DNA of 63,205 nt from the NCBI RefSeq assembly GCF_030065885.1, contig NZ_JASJCS010000018.1:1-63205 (forward strand), read 5' to 3'. The DNA is from Ilumatobacter sp. Its GTDB lineage: Bacteria > Actinomycetota > Acidimicrobiia > Acidimicrobiales > Ilumatobacteraceae. Below, piece after piece: positions 1 to 8,826 of the stretch (position 1 is its first letter; the number at the start of each line of letters is the position of its first letter). The notes under the pieces are model-generated. The model worked only from the letters and a program-made list of their open reading frames with translations. It made no database searches and was not told the origin of the DNA. A program made the position numbers and the translations under genes.

Positions 1-140
1 AGGTCTGCTTCACCAACTCCGAACACGGCCCCGTCCACCTCGTCCTCGACGAACTCATCGTTGGCGACGCCGCCTCGTTCGAGCTCCCCACCACCAACGG
101 CGCCGAACGACTCGCCGACACCCGCATCGCGAGGTTCTGA
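1..140 (+). CDS. C-terminal fragment of an unidentified protein
   Basis: An open frame runs in from the left edge (codons begin at base 3) and stops with TGA at 138-140, giving 45 C-terminal residues that begin VCFTNSEHGP and end TRIARF. The FTNSEHG stretch resembles the last strand of serine beta-lactamase-like hydrolases, but this is weak and I do not assign a function. The LLM oxidoreductase that follows has its own promoter box at 152-157, so it need not be co-transcribed. Confidence 0.5.
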   Translation, partial: VCFTNSEHGPVHLVLDELIVGDAASFELPTTNGAERLADTRIARF

Positions 141-151
141 CGCCCACGTCG

Positions 152-157
152 TAGCGT
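152..157 (+). promoter_or_regulatory. -10 box TAGCGT, leaderless start at 165
   Basis: TAGCGT lies 7 nt before ATG 165, the spacing seen in front of many genes of this window. It overlaps the alternative GTG at 156 and so favours the ATG as start. Confidence 0.5.
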
Positions 158-164
158 GCTCGCA

Positions 165-1085
165 ATGCGGCTCTCGGTGGTGCTCGGGCAGTGGCTCGAC
201 CGGCCGATCGAGGCCGACGTCGAGACGGCGATCATGGCCGACCGGCTCGGCTACGGGCAGCTCTGGGTGCCCGAGATGGCGAAGGCCGACGCGCCGGCGC
301 TGGCTGCGACGATCGCCGCCCGCACCGAGCGGATCGAACTCGTGCTGGGTCCACTCGCCGTGACCGTCCGCAGTGCGGTCCAGATCGGCATCGCCGCGCA
401 GACGGTCGCAGCGACCGGACGGCCGGTACACATCGCCGTGGGCACGTCGAGCTCGACGGTCGCCCGCTGGCACGGCCGGACCCGAGCCGGCGCCGCCGAG
501 GCACTCGGACGAACCCGCGCCGACCTCACCGCGCTCCTCAGCGGCGAGCGCGTCAACGGGTTCCGGCTGTCGCAGCCGCCGAGCCCGCCGCCGTCGATCA
601 CCGTCGCAGCGTTCGGGCCGCGTGCGATCGCCGCCGCCGCCGATGCCGACCGGATGGTGCTCAACATGGTGACGGCCGAAGCGGCGACCCCGCTGGCCGC
701 TCGGCACCCGAACACGGCGGTCTGGCTCTGCGCGGCGATCGACCCCTCCGAGGAGGAACGGGCGTGGCTCTCGCGGGGCTTCGTCGGCTACCTGGCGGCG
801 CCGGGCTACGACCAGATGTTCGTCGACGCGGGGTACGGCGAGCTCGTCGAGTTCGCCCGGTCCAAGCCGGGGCCGAAGGAGGTCTTCGCCCGCATGCCGC
901 ACGACCTGATCGATCGCGTCGCGCTGGTCGGCGACGAGGCGACCGTCCGCTGGCGCATCGGCGAGTACGCGGCTGCAGGCATCAGCGAGATCTGCATCGT
1001 CCCGCCGGCCCCCGACCTCCCGTCGGCACGTCGCACGCTCGAAGCGCTCGCGCCCGCGCGGGCCGGCGCGAGCGGCGCGCGCTAG
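165..1085 (+). CDS. LLM-class (F420-dependent type) oxidoreductase
   Basis: A 306-residue luciferase-like monooxygenase-fold protein beginning MRLSVVLGQWLDRP. The ADRLGYGQLWVPEM segment, the ERIELVLGPLAV strand and the C-terminal GDEATVRWRIGEYAAAGISE helix are typical of the F420-binding LLM family, which carries out hydride transfer on small organic substrates in the cytoplasm. The substrate cannot be told. The GTG at 156 lies inside the presumed -10 box, so I start at ATG 165. The stop codon TAG shares the four bases CTAG (1082-1085) with the stop of the convergent gene. Confidence 0.82.
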   Translation: MRLSVVLGQWLDRPIEADVETAIMADRLGYGQLWVPEMAKADAPALAATIAARTERIELVLGPLAVTVRSAVQIGIAAQTVAATGRPVHIAVGTSSSTVARWHGRTRAGAAEALGRTRADLTALLSGERVNGFRLSQPPSPPPSITVAAFGPRAIAAAADADRMVLNMVTAEAATPLAARHPNTAVWLCAAIDPSEEERAWLSRGFVGYLAAPGYDQMFVDAGYGELVEFARSKPGPKEVFARMPHDLIDRVALVGDEATVRWRIGEYAAAGISEICIVPPAPDLPSARRTLEALAPARAGASGAR

Positions 1086-2203
1086 ATCATCGCGGCGTTG
1101 AACTCCTGCCCCAGCAGGTACTTGCCCAGCGTCTCGTTGAGCTTCGGTGCGACCATGATGTGCTGGGTCACGACGTGCACGTCGCGCAGGCACCGCCCGA
1201 GCACGCTCGTGTCGTAGACCGCCGTGCCGCCGGCGAGCGTCCATGCCGCGTCGACCGCGGCGACGCTCTCGGCCGCAGCGTGCGCCGCTGCGAGCCGCAT
1301 CGCCACCCGCGCCTCGACCGGCACCGACTCACCGGCCACGGCAGCCTCCCACGCGTCGCCGACCTCGGCCCGGAGGTACGCGCGAGCGGATCGCCAGCGC
1401 GCCTCGGCGCGCGAGAACTCGGACTGTGCGAACCCGCTGGCCGCGAGCGTCCGGGACGAGAACTGCGGCGTCTTCGCGCCGGCGAGCTCGGCCAGCTCGT
1501 CGAGCGCCCGGCGTGCGACACCCAGGCCGGTCGCGGCCACGCCGAGCGCGAGCAGCGTGAAGTTCGGGAAGTGCGCGAGCGGCTCGTCGACGTGCACGCC
1601 GCTGACGCCGGGCTGGATGGTGTGGTCCTCGGGCACGTGGACGTCGTCGACCGAGATGTCGAGCGAACCGGTACCCCGCATGCCCGACGTGTGCCACGTG
1701 TCGTGGAAGTCGACGTCGGCGGCCGGGAAGAAGCACACGCGCTGCGTGTCGTCGTCGCACATCGCGCCGCCGACGATCCACTCGCAGTGCTGCGTGCCGC
1801 TGCCCCACTGCCAGCGACCGGTGACTCGGTATCCGTCGCCGACGCGTACCCCGTGACCGTTCGGCGCGAAGACACCACCCGATGCAGTGGCGGGCGACGT
1901 GAAGATCTTGCGGGCGACATCGGGTTCCAGGAACGCCGCCAGCGACGCGGTCGTGGAGGCGATCCCCGAGCACCAGCCGGCCGACCCGTCGGCACGTGCG
2001 ACCTCGAGCACCGCGTCGATCATCCGCAAGGGGCCGGTGCCGGGGCCGTCGTACGCGGTCGGCAGGCACAGCGTGAACATCCCGGCCTCGGCGAGTGCGG
2101 CAACCGTCTCGGCGGGGAGGCGCCGCTCTCGCTCGGCCAGGTCGGCGTTCGCCCGTGCCACCTCGGCGGCTCGCTCGATCGCAGTACCCGAGAGGCTTCC
2201 CAT
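1082..2203 (-). CDS. Acyl-CoA dehydrogenase-like flavin enzyme
   Basis: A 373-residue protein with the acyl-CoA dehydrogenase layout: N-terminal helices (AEVARANADLAERERRLP), a middle beta-domain (GDGYRVTGRWQWGSGTQHCEW) and C-terminal four-helix bundle (AWTLAGGTAVYDTSVLGRCLRDVHVV). The WQWGSG and LGRCLRD segments are closest to the HsaA/DszC-like group of flavin-dependent monooxygenases and dehydrogenases, so either an acyl-CoA dehydrogenase or an FMNH2-dependent monooxygenase is possible. It is preceded on its strand by TACGAT 7 nt before the ATG. It faces the first LLM gene and diverges from the second; such enzymes often work with LLM oxidoreductases in degradation pathways, but no pathway is shown here. 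Confidence 0.78.
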   Translation of the reverse strand: MGSLSGTAIERAAEVARANADLAERERRLPAETVAALAEAGMFTLCLPTAYDGPGTGPLRMIDAVLEVARADGSAGWCSGIASTTASLAAFLEPDVARKIFTSPATASGGVFAPNGHGVRVGDGYRVTGRWQWGSGTQHCEWIVGGAMCDDDTQRVCFFPAADVDFHDTWHTSGMRGTGSLDISVDDVHVPEDHTIQPGVSGVHVDEPLAHFPNFTLLALGVAATGLGVARRALDELAELAGAKTPQFSSRTLAASGFAQSEFSRAEARWRSARAYLRAEVGDAWEAAVAGESVPVEARVAMRLAAAHAAAESVAAVDAAWTLAGGTAVYDTSVLGRCLRDVHVVTQHIMVAPKLNETLGKYLLGQEFNAAMI

Positions 2204-2210
2204 CCCCCGG

Positions 2211-2216
2211 ATCGTA
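2211..2216 (-). promoter_or_regulatory. -10 box TACGAT, leaderless start at 2203
   Basis: Read on the minus strand, TACGAT is followed by 7 nt and the ATG at 2203. No Shine-Dalgarno can fit. Confidence 0.55.
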
Positions 2217-2245
2217 GGCCGATGACCTCATCTGCGGCGGTGGCG

Positions 2246-2251
2246 TACGAT
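2246..2251 (+). promoter_or_regulatory. -10 box TACGAT, leaderless start at 2258
   Basis: TACGAT, 6 nt, then ATG at 2258. Together with the box at 2211-2216 this makes a compact divergent promoter pair. Confidence 0.6.
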
Positions 2252-2257
2252 CGGATC

Positions 2258-3046
2258 ATGAGGTTCGGCTTCGTGATCCCGTGGGCCGACGCCGACGAGG
2301 TCGGCGAGCTGGCCGTGGCCGCCGAGGATCATGGCTGGGACGGCATCTTCGTGTGGGAGCCGGTCTGGGGGGTCGACAGCTGGGTCAGCCTCGGCCTCGC
2401 CGCCGTGCGCACCTCGAAGATCCGGCTCGGCACCATGCTGACGCCGCCGTCACGACGACGACCGTGGGAGCTCGCCAGCCAGGTCGCCACGGTCGACCGC
2501 CTGAGCGATGGCAGGGTGACCCTCTCGGTCGGTCTCGGCGCCCCCGACTCGGGCATGGAGGCCTTCGGCGAGGTGTGCGACCGGCGCGAGCGGGCCGAGC
2601 TGATGGACGAGTGCCTCGAGATCGCCTGCGGGCTGTGGAACGGGCAACCGTTCGAGTACGACGGCAAGCACTACCAGGTGAAGCCGTCGGAGTTCCCGGC
2701 GATCGGACACACCACCCAGGTGCCGAGGGTCCCGATCTGGTGCGTCGGCGCGCTGGGCTACGAGCGGTCGATGCGCAGGGCACTGCAATGGGACGGGCTC
2801 ATCCCGCAAGTCCTCGACGACGGCACCGCACGGCAGGCGAACCTCGAAGAGCTGAACGGCATCAAGGAGCAGCTCCCGGATCGCGACTACGACGTGATCA
2901 TCGAGGGTGTCTGGTCCGAGCACTCGCCCGCCGCGTGGGCCGATGCCGGCGCCACCTGGTGGCTCGAGACGCAGTGGGACGCCGTCGGCCAGGCCACACC
3001 GGTGCTCGCAGCCTTCGACCGGCTCCGTGACGGCCCGCCGCGCTAG
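2258..3046 (+). CDS. LLM-class (F420-dependent type) oxidoreductase
   Basis: A 262-residue LLM-fold protein starting MRFGFVIPWADADEV. It shows the family landmarks GWDGIFVWEPVWG, KIRLGTMLTPPSRRRPWELA, the SDGRVTLSVGLGAP turn and GQPFEYDGKHYQV. The frame is open far upstream, but the ATG behind TACGAT is where homology-like sequence begins, so I use it. It is divergent from the acyl-CoA dehydrogenase-like gene. At 262 residues it is shorter than typical LLM proteins (about 300), with no sign of truncation. Substrate unknown. Confidence 0.85.
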   Translation: MRFGFVIPWADADEVGELAVAAEDHGWDGIFVWEPVWGVDSWVSLGLAAVRTSKIRLGTMLTPPSRRRPWELASQVATVDRLSDGRVTLSVGLGAPDSGMEAFGEVCDRRERAELMDECLEIACGLWNGQPFEYDGKHYQVKPSEFPAIGHTTQVPRVPIWCVGALGYERSMRRALQWDGLIPQVLDDGTARQANLEELNGIKEQLPDRDYDVIIEGVWSEHSPAAWADAGATWWLETQWDAVGQATPVLAAFDRLRDGPPR

Positions 3047-3095
3047 CGGCCGCCGTCACGCCGCTCCGGTCGCGGATCGTACGGGGGCCCGCAGG

Positions 3096-3101
3096 TACCG
3101 T
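3096..3101 (+). promoter_or_regulatory. -10 box TACCGT, leaderless start at 3110
   Basis: TACCGT is followed by 8 nt and the GTG start at 3110. Confidence 0.55.
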
Positions 3102-3109
3102 CACACCCC

Positions 3110-4732
3110 GTGACCGCCAGCGGATGGAACCTCGCCGACGTCTTCGAGCGCATCGCCGACCGCATCCCCGACGCGCTCGCACAGCAGCAGGGCACCCGCT
3201 CGTTCACGTGGCGCGAGTTCGATCAGCGCGCCGACGGCGTCGCGGCCGCGCTCCTCGATGCCGGGCTCACCGAGCAGAACAAGGTCGCCCAGTACCTGTT
3301 CAACGCGCCGGAGTACCTCGAGAGCGTGTTCGGCGCGTTCAAGGCCGGGATGGCCGTCGTCAACACCAACTACCGCTACGCCGAGGACGAGCTGGTCTAC
3401 CTGTGGGACAACGCGGACGTCGTGGCCGTGGTCTTCCACGGCGAGTTCGTCGAGACGATCGAGCACATCCGCGCCCGGGTCCCTCGGGTCCGGCTGTGGC
3501 TCTGGGTCGACGACGCCAGCGGACCGTGCCCCGACTGGGCGACGCCCTACGAGGCAGCGGCCACGTCGAACCCCGGCCGCACGCACGGCCCGTGGGGTCG
3601 CAGCGGCGACCACCTGCTCCTGCTCTACACGGGCGGCACCACCGGCATGCCGAAGGGCGTCATGTGGCGCCAGGACGACGTGTTCGGCGCACTCGACACG
3701 AACAACCGCCGCCGGATGCCGCCCGAGCAGGACCTGGAGGCGATCGGCGGGCGGGTCGACCGCGCCGGCCCCCGCGGCATGCCCGGCGCACCGCTCATGC
3801 ACGGCACCGGCCTGTTCAACGCGCTCAGCACTCTCATGGTCGGCGGCTCGATCACGACGGTCGTCGGTCGCCACTTCGACGCCGCCGAGCTGCTCGACAC
3901 GATCGAGCAGCAGCGGATCAACTCGATCTCGATCGTCGGCGATGCGTTCGCCAAGCCGCTCCTCGCCGCGCTCGACGCCGAGCCGCATCGCTGGGACGTG
4001 TCGTCGCTGCGCGTCATCGTGTCCTCGGGCGTGATGTGGTCGAAGGAGAGCAAGGCCGGCCTCCTCCGGCACAACGACCGGCTGATCATGGTCGACTCGC
4101 TGGGCTCGAGCGAGGCGATCGGCATGGCGACCAACACCACGACGGCCGCCACGGACACCGAGACGGCGAAGTTCGAGCTGAGCCCGACCACGCGCGTCGT
4201 GACCGACGACGGCCGCGACGTCACGCCGGGCACGGGCGAGCTCGGGCGAGTCGCCCTGCGCGGGTACACGCCGATCGGCTACTACAAGGATCCCGACAAG
4301 TCGGCGGCCACCTTCCAGGTCATCGATGGGCAGCGCTATTCGATCCCCGGCGACTGGGCCGAGGTGCTCGCCGACGGCACGGTCAAGCTGCTCGGTCGCG
4401 GCAGTCAGTGCATCAACACCGGCGGCGAGAAGGTCTACCCCGAAGAGGTCGAGGAGTGCCTCAAGCTCCACCCCGACGTCGCCGACGCCGCCGTGGTCGG
4501 CGTGCCCGACGACCGCTTCGGCGAGGCGATCCATGCGGTCGTCGAACCGCAACCCGGCGCCACGGTCGTCACCGGCGCCCTGATCGACCACGTCAAAGCC
4601 CGTCTCGCTCGCTACAAGGCGCCGAAGGCGATCCACGTCGTCGAGTCGTTGGGCCGGGCGGTCAACGGCAAGCTCGACTACAAGGCGATGAAGGCGATCG
4701 CGATGGATCGCTCCTCGCCGAGCGGGGTCTGA
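3110..4732 (+). CDS. Acyl-CoA synthetase (AMP-binding, FadD-like)
   Basis: A 540-residue adenylate-forming enzyme that activates a carboxylic acid to acyl-AMP and then acyl-CoA. The P-loop-like motif LLLYTGGTTGMPKGV lies near residue 180, the adenine-binding DSLGSSEA near 330, the GDWAEVLADGTVKLLGRG motif near 410, and the catalytic lysine near the C terminus in GRAVNGKLDYKAMK. The GTG start follows a -10 box by 8 nt. Family members act on fatty, steroid-side-chain or aromatic acids; which one cannot be read here. Confidence 0.92.
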   Translation: MTASGWNLADVFERIADRIPDALAQQQGTRSFTWREFDQRADGVAAALLDAGLTEQNKVAQYLFNAPEYLESVFGAFKAGMAVVNTNYRYAEDELVYLWDNADVVAVVFHGEFVETIEHIRARVPRVRLWLWVDDASGPCPDWATPYEAAATSNPGRTHGPWGRSGDHLLLLYTGGTTGMPKGVMWRQDDVFGALDTNNRRRMPPEQDLEAIGGRVDRAGPRGMPGAPLMHGTGLFNALSTLMVGGSITTVVGRHFDAAELLDTIEQQRINSISIVGDAFAKPLLAALDAEPHRWDVSSLRVIVSSGVMWSKESKAGLLRHNDRLIMVDSLGSSEAIGMATNTTTAATDTETAKFELSPTTRVVTDDGRDVTPGTGELGRVALRGYTPIGYYKDPDKSAATFQVIDGQRYSIPGDWAEVLADGTVKLLGRGSQCINTGGEKVYPEEVEECLKLHPDVADAAVVGVPDDRFGEAIHAVVEPQPGATVVTGALIDHVKARLARYKAPKAIHVVESLGRAVNGKLDYKAMKAIAMDRSSPSGV

Positions 4733-4743
4733 TCGCACGGCAG

Positions 4744-4749
4744 TACGCT
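4744..4749 (+). promoter_or_regulatory. -10 box TACGCT, leaderless start at 4758
   Basis: TACGCT, 8 nt, ATG at 4758. It would drive the phosphoglucomutase/GH65 pair. Confidence 0.55.
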
Positions 4750-4757
4750 GCCGTGCG

Positions 4758-5462
4758 ATGAGCGACGCAGTTATCGACTGGGGCCGTTACCGGGCCGTCC
4801 TGTTCGACCTCGACGGTGTGATCACGCCGACCGCCTCGGTGCACGAACGCGCCTGGTCCGAACTGTTCGCACCCTGGGACTTCACCCCCGAGGACTACCT
4901 CGCCAACGTCGACGGGAAGCCGCGGTACGACGGCGTCCAGGCGTTCCTCGCGTCGCGCGGTGTCGAGCTCCCGTGGGGCGACCCCGACGATCCGCCCGGC
5001 GACGACACCATCTGCGCGATGGGCAACCGCAAGAACGTCGTGTTCAACGAGCTCCTCGAGCGCGACGGTGTCGACCCGTACCCCGGCAGCCTCCGCGTGC
5101 TCGACCATCTCGACGAGCTCGGCATCGTCCAGGCGATCGTGTCGTCGTCGAAGAACGCGCGGTCGGTCCTCGACGCCGCCGGGCTCGGTGGGCGGTTCGA
5201 GCACATCGTCGACGGCGTCGCAGCCGCGACCCTCGGGCTCACTGGCAAGCCGGCACCGTCGATGTTCCTGCTCGGTGCGGCACTCGTCGGCGTCGGCACG
5301 CAGGATTCGGTCGTGGTCGAAGATGCGACGTCGGGTGTTGCCGCCGGGGCCGCCGGCGGCTTCGCCCTGGTGCTCGGGGTCGACCGCGGCGGCAACGCCG
5401 AGGCGCTGACCGCCGCCGGCGCACACCTCGTCGTGACCGATCTCGACGAGACGCTGGCGTGA
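4758..5462 (+). CDS. HAD-superfamily beta-phosphoglucomutase
   Basis: A 234-residue HAD phosphatase-fold protein. Motif I is FDLDGVITPT, with the two aspartates near residue 18-20; motif II serine is in IVSSSKN; the DSVVVEDATSGVAAG segment carries the acidic motif. The cap domain region contains VDGKPRYDGVQAF, typical of beta-phosphoglucomutases, which convert beta-glucose 1-phosphate to glucose 6-phosphate. Its stop overlaps the GTG of the GH65 gene by 4 bases, so the two products are probably made together: the phosphorylase releases beta-glucose 1-phosphate and this enzyme feeds it to glycolysis. Confidence 0.88.
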   Translation: MSDAVIDWGRYRAVLFDLDGVITPTASVHERAWSELFAPWDFTPEDYLANVDGKPRYDGVQAFLASRGVELPWGDPDDPPGDDTICAMGNRKNVVFNELLERDGVDPYPGSLRVLDHLDELGIVQAIVSSSKNARSVLDAAGLGGRFEHIVDGVAAATLGLTGKPAPSMFLLGAALVGVGTQDSVVVEDATSGVAAGAAGGFALVLGVDRGGNAEALTAAGAHLVVTDLDETLA

Positions 5463-7849
5463 AGCTCCGCGCCACGGCCTCGCAGATCCCGCGGCACCGT
5501 TTCCCCATCGAGCCGTGGCGGCTCGTCGAGCGCGAGCCCGATCGCCACGATCTCGGGCTGACCGAGAGCCTCTTCGCGATCGGCAACGGGTACATCGGGA
5601 TGCGCGCCAACCCGAGCGAGGGCCGCGAGGCCTACACCCACGGCACCTACCTCAACGGCTTCCACGAGACCTGGCCGATCCAACACGCCGAGGAGGCCGT
5701 GGCGTTCGCCAAGACCGGCCAGACGATGGTCAACGTTCCCGACGCCAAGCTGATGAAGCTCTACGTCGACGACGAGCCGCTGGCGCTCGGCGAGGCCGAC
5801 CTCGACCACTACGAGCGGGCGATCGACTTCCGCACCGGGGTCTCGCATCGCGAGCTCACCTGGCGGACGCCGGCCGGCAAGCTCGTCCACGTCCGGTCCG
5901 AGCGCATGATCAGCCTCGAGCACCGGCACATCGCGGTGCTGAGGTTCGAGGTCACGCTGCTCGACGACAGCGCACCGATCGTCATCTCGTCCCAACTGCT
6001 CAACCGGCAGGACGGCGAGGACGAGTACCACGTCACGGCCGCCGCGCTCGGCGAGGGGGTCGACCCGCGCCAGGCGCGCAAGTTCGACAAGCGGGTGCTC
6101 GAGCCCAAGCTGCAACGGCACATCGACGCCGACGACCGATCCGGCGGCGAGATCACGCTCGGCTACCGCTGCGCCGAGAGCGGGATGACGCTGGCCTGCG
6201 CGTACCGTCACGAGCTCGACACGCCGTGCGAGTCCACCGTCGAGACCTCGATCAACCACGACCACGCGAAGTCGGTCTTCACGATCGACGCCCATGCAGG
6301 CGAGACCATCCGCCTCACCAAGTTCGTGTCGTACCACTCGTCGCGGGGCATCCCCGCCGAGGAGCTCGCCGACCGGTGCCGACGCAGCATCCGCCGCGCG
6401 CAGGTCACCGGTGTCGGCGAGCTGCAGCGCCAGCAGGCCGCCTGGCTCGACTGGTTCTGGGAGCACGCCGACATCGAGGTGGGCGGCGACCCTGCGGGTC
6501 AGCAGGCGATCCGCTGGAACCTGTTCCAGCTCGCCCAGGCCACGGCGCGCACCCAAGAGCAGGGCGTCGGCGCGAAGGCGCTCACCGGGGGCGGCTACGA
6601 CGGCCACTACTTCTGGGACACCGAGGTGTACGTGCTGCCGTTCCTCACGTACACGAATCCCGAGGCGGCGAGGAAGCTCCTCCGCTTCCGGTACCACATG
6701 CTCGATGCCGCGCGCGCCCGCGCCGCCGAGCTCAGCCAGCTCGGCGCACTCTTTCCGTGGCGGACGATCAACGGCGAGGAGGCGTCGGCGTACTACGCAG
6801 CCGGTACGGCGCAGTACCACATCAACGCTGCGGTCGCGTACGCCCTCGAGCGCTACCTCACCGCCACGGGCGACGCCGACTTCCTCGCCGGCGAGGGCGC
6901 CGAGATCTTGGTCGAGACCGCCCGGCTCTACGAGGACCTGGGCTTCTACGACAACAACGGGGGCGAGCACTTCCACATCCACGGCGTCACGGGACCCGAC
7001 GAGTACACCACCGTCGTCAACGACAACCTCTACACGAACGTGATGGCCCGCTTCACGATGCGGTTCGCAGCGCGATCGGTGGTGTTCCTGCGCGAGTGGA
7101 ACTCCGAAGCCTACGACGCGCTCGTGCGCCGAACCGGCCTGAGCGAGGAGGAGATCGCCGGCTGGCACCGGGCGTGCGACGCGATGTACCTGCCGTACGA
7201 CGAGGAGTTCGGCATCCACCCGCAGGACGAGAGCTTCCTCGACCGCGAGCGGTGGGACTTCGCCAACACGCCACCCGACAAGTACCCGCTGATGCTGCAC
7301 TTCCACCCGCTGGTGATCTACCGCCACCAGGTGCTCAAGCAGGCCGATGTCGTCCTGGCGATGATCCTGCGCGGCGAACACTTCGACCTCGAGACGAAAC
7401 GGCGCAACTTCGACTACTACGACCCGATCACGACGGGCGATTCGTCGCTGGCGGCCTGCATGCAGTCGATCATGGCGAGCGAGGTCGGCCGGCCCGACAT
7501 CGGCTTCGACTACTTCGAGCAGGCGGTCTATCTCGACATCGCCGACACGCACGGCAACACGGCCGACGGCGTCCACGTGGCCAACGCGGGCGGCGTCTGG
7601 GCGACGGTCGTCTACGGGTTCGCGGGCCTCGTCGACAGCGGCGATCACATCAAGCTGCAGCCCCGGATCCCGAAGGCGTGGTCGTCGATCCGATTCCGGC
7701 TCCGCCGGCACGGCTCGGACCTCAAGGTGTCGCTCGACAGCGACGGCGCCACGGTCGAGGTGCTCGACGGCGACCCGGTACCGATCCGGATCGGCGACGA
7801 GATGCTGCACGCCGGACCGGATCAGCCGGTCCGGGTCCCCTCGGTCTGA
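5459..7849 (+). CDS. Glycoside hydrolase family 65 phosphorylase (trehalose/maltose type)
   Basis: A 796-residue GH65 enzyme. It has the N-terminal beta-sandwich (SLFAIGNGYIGMRANPSEG), the helical barrel with the WDTEVYVLPF motif, and the predicted general-acid glutamate E515 in GVTGPDEYTT. Family members split an alpha-linked disaccharide (trehalose, maltose, kojibiose or nigerose) with phosphate and inversion, giving beta-glucose 1-phosphate. I start it at the GTG that overlaps the upstream TGA (GTGA); the same frame is open further upstream, but only inside the beta-phosphoglucomutase gene. The pairing with that gene supports a phosphorylase rather than a hydrolase. Which disaccharide is not shown. 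Confidence 0.9.
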   Translation: MKLRATASQIPRHRFPIEPWRLVEREPDRHDLGLTESLFAIGNGYIGMRANPSEGREAYTHGTYLNGFHETWPIQHAEEAVAFAKTGQTMVNVPDAKLMKLYVDDEPLALGEADLDHYERAIDFRTGVSHRELTWRTPAGKLVHVRSERMISLEHRHIAVLRFEVTLLDDSAPIVISSQLLNRQDGEDEYHVTAAALGEGVDPRQARKFDKRVLEPKLQRHIDADDRSGGEITLGYRCAESGMTLACAYRHELDTPCESTVETSINHDHAKSVFTIDAHAGETIRLTKFVSYHSSRGIPAEELADRCRRSIRRAQVTGVGELQRQQAAWLDWFWEHADIEVGGDPAGQQAIRWNLFQLAQATARTQEQGVGAKALTGGGYDGHYFWDTEVYVLPFLTYTNPEAARKLLRFRYHMLDAARARAAELSQLGALFPWRTINGEEASAYYAAGTAQYHINAAVAYALERYLTATGDADFLAGEGAEILVETARLYEDLGFYDNNGGEHFHIHGVTGPDEYTTVVNDNLYTNVMARFTMRFAARSVVFLREWNSEAYDALVRRTGLSEEEIAGWHRACDAMYLPYDEEFGIHPQDESFLDRERWDFANTPPDKYPLMLHFHPLVIYRHQVLKQADVVLAMILRGEHFDLETKRRNFDYYDPITTGDSSLAACMQSIMASEVGRPDIGFDYFEQAVYLDIADTHGNTADGVHVANAGGVWATVVYGFAGLVDSGDHIKLQPRIPKAWSSIRFRLRRHGSDLKVSLDSDGATVEVLDGDPVPIRIGDEMLHAGPDQPVRVPSV

Positions 7850-7891
7850 CGCACGTCGGGGCCGATTTGGGCCCGGCCGGTTACCGGCCGG

Positions 7892-7897
7892 TACCGT
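7892..7897 (+). promoter_or_regulatory. -10 box TACCGT, leaderless start at 7905
   Basis: TACCGT, 7 nt, ATG at 7905. A near copy, TACCGG, occurs just before it. Confidence 0.55.
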
Positions 7898-7904
7898 TCC
7901 GGCC

Positions 7905-8801
7905 ATGACAGATGCGCTCGGATTCGACGGCAAGGTGGCGATCATCACCGGTGCAGGCGGAGGTCTCGGCCGCGAGCACGCCCTGCTGATGGCGTCGCGT
8001 GGTGCCCTCGTCGTGGTCAACGATCTCGGCGGGGCGGTCGACGGCACCGGCAGCGACAAGGGCGCGGCCGAGCGGGTGGTCGACGAGATCAAGGCAGCCG
8101 GCGGCGAGGCGGCCGCCGACACGAACTCGGTGGCCACGCCCGAGGGCGGGGCGGCGATCGTCCAGACCGCGCTCGACGCGTTCGGCCGGATCGACATCGT
8201 CGTCAACAACGCCGGGATCCTGCGCGACAAGTCGTTCCACAACATGACGCCCGATCTGTGGGGCCCGGTGCTCGACGTCCACCTCAACGGCGCCTACCAC
8301 GTCACGAGCGCGGCCTGGCCGCACATGCGCGACCAGAGCTACGGCCGCGTGGTCTCGACCGCGTCGGGGGCCGGCATCTTCGGCAACTTCGGCCAGGCGA
8401 ACTACGGCGCGGCGAAGATGGCACTGGTCGGGTTCAGCCGGGTGCTCGCCGTCGAGGGCGCGAAGTACAACATCAAGGCCAACGTCATCGCCCCGGTCGC
8501 GAAGACGCGCATGACCGAGGACCTGCTCGGCCCGCTCGGCGACAAGGTCGAGCCCCGATTCGTGTCACCGGTCGTCACCTACCTCGCTCACGAGAGCTGC
8601 GAGCCGACCGGCCGCGTGTTCTCGGTCGCCGGCGGCCGGGTCGCCGAGATCTTCATCGGTGAGGGTCCGGGCTTCACCGACCCCGAGCTGTCCCCCGAGT
8701 CGGTGGCGGCCAACTGGGATGCGGTGACCGACCGCGAAGGGTACGAGGTGCCCGGCCAGATGGCCGAGGAGATCGGGATGTACCTCAAGTACCTGCAGTA
8801 G
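7905..8801 (+). CDS. Short-chain dehydrogenase, 3-hydroxyacyl-CoA dehydrogenase-like
   Basis: A 298-residue SDR. The nucleotide-binding motif is TGAGGGLGREHA, followed by NDLGG and NNAGIL; the catalytic serine is in VSTASGAG and the YxxxK motif is YGAAKMA. The longer C-terminal part, with the GPGFTDPELSPESV segment, matches the dehydrogenase domain of peroxisomal multifunctional enzyme type 2/HSD17B4 and its actinobacterial homologues, which oxidise (R)-3-hydroxyacyl-CoA in beta-oxidation. The nearby acyl-CoA synthetase and acyl-CoA dehydrogenase-like genes fit such a role. Confidence 0.88.
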   Translation: MTDALGFDGKVAIITGAGGGLGREHALLMASRGALVVVNDLGGAVDGTGSDKGAAERVVDEIKAAGGEAAADTNSVATPEGGAAIVQTALDAFGRIDIVVNNAGILRDKSFHNMTPDLWGPVLDVHLNGAYHVTSAAWPHMRDQSYGRVVSTASGAGIFGNFGQANYGAAKMALVGFSRVLAVEGAKYNIKANVIAPVAKTRMTEDLLGPLGDKVEPRFVSPVVTYLAHESCEPTGRVFSVAGGRVAEIFIGEGPGFTDPELSPESVAANWDAVTDREGYEVPGQMAEEIGMYLKYLQ

Positions 8802-8814
8802 ACGGACGTTCTGC

Positions 8815-8820
8815 CAAGCT
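8815..8820 (+). promoter_or_regulatory. Weak -10 box CAAGCT, start at 8827
   Basis: CAAGCT, 6 nt, GTG at 8827. It keeps the spacing of the leaderless starts, but the first base is not T. Confidence 0.35.
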
Positions 8821-8826
8821 GACGAC

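Noticed and set aside
4895-8287. A 1130-codon open frame on the minus strand
   Set aside because: Antisense to the beta-phosphoglucomutase, GH65 and SDR genes, all with intact catalytic motifs.
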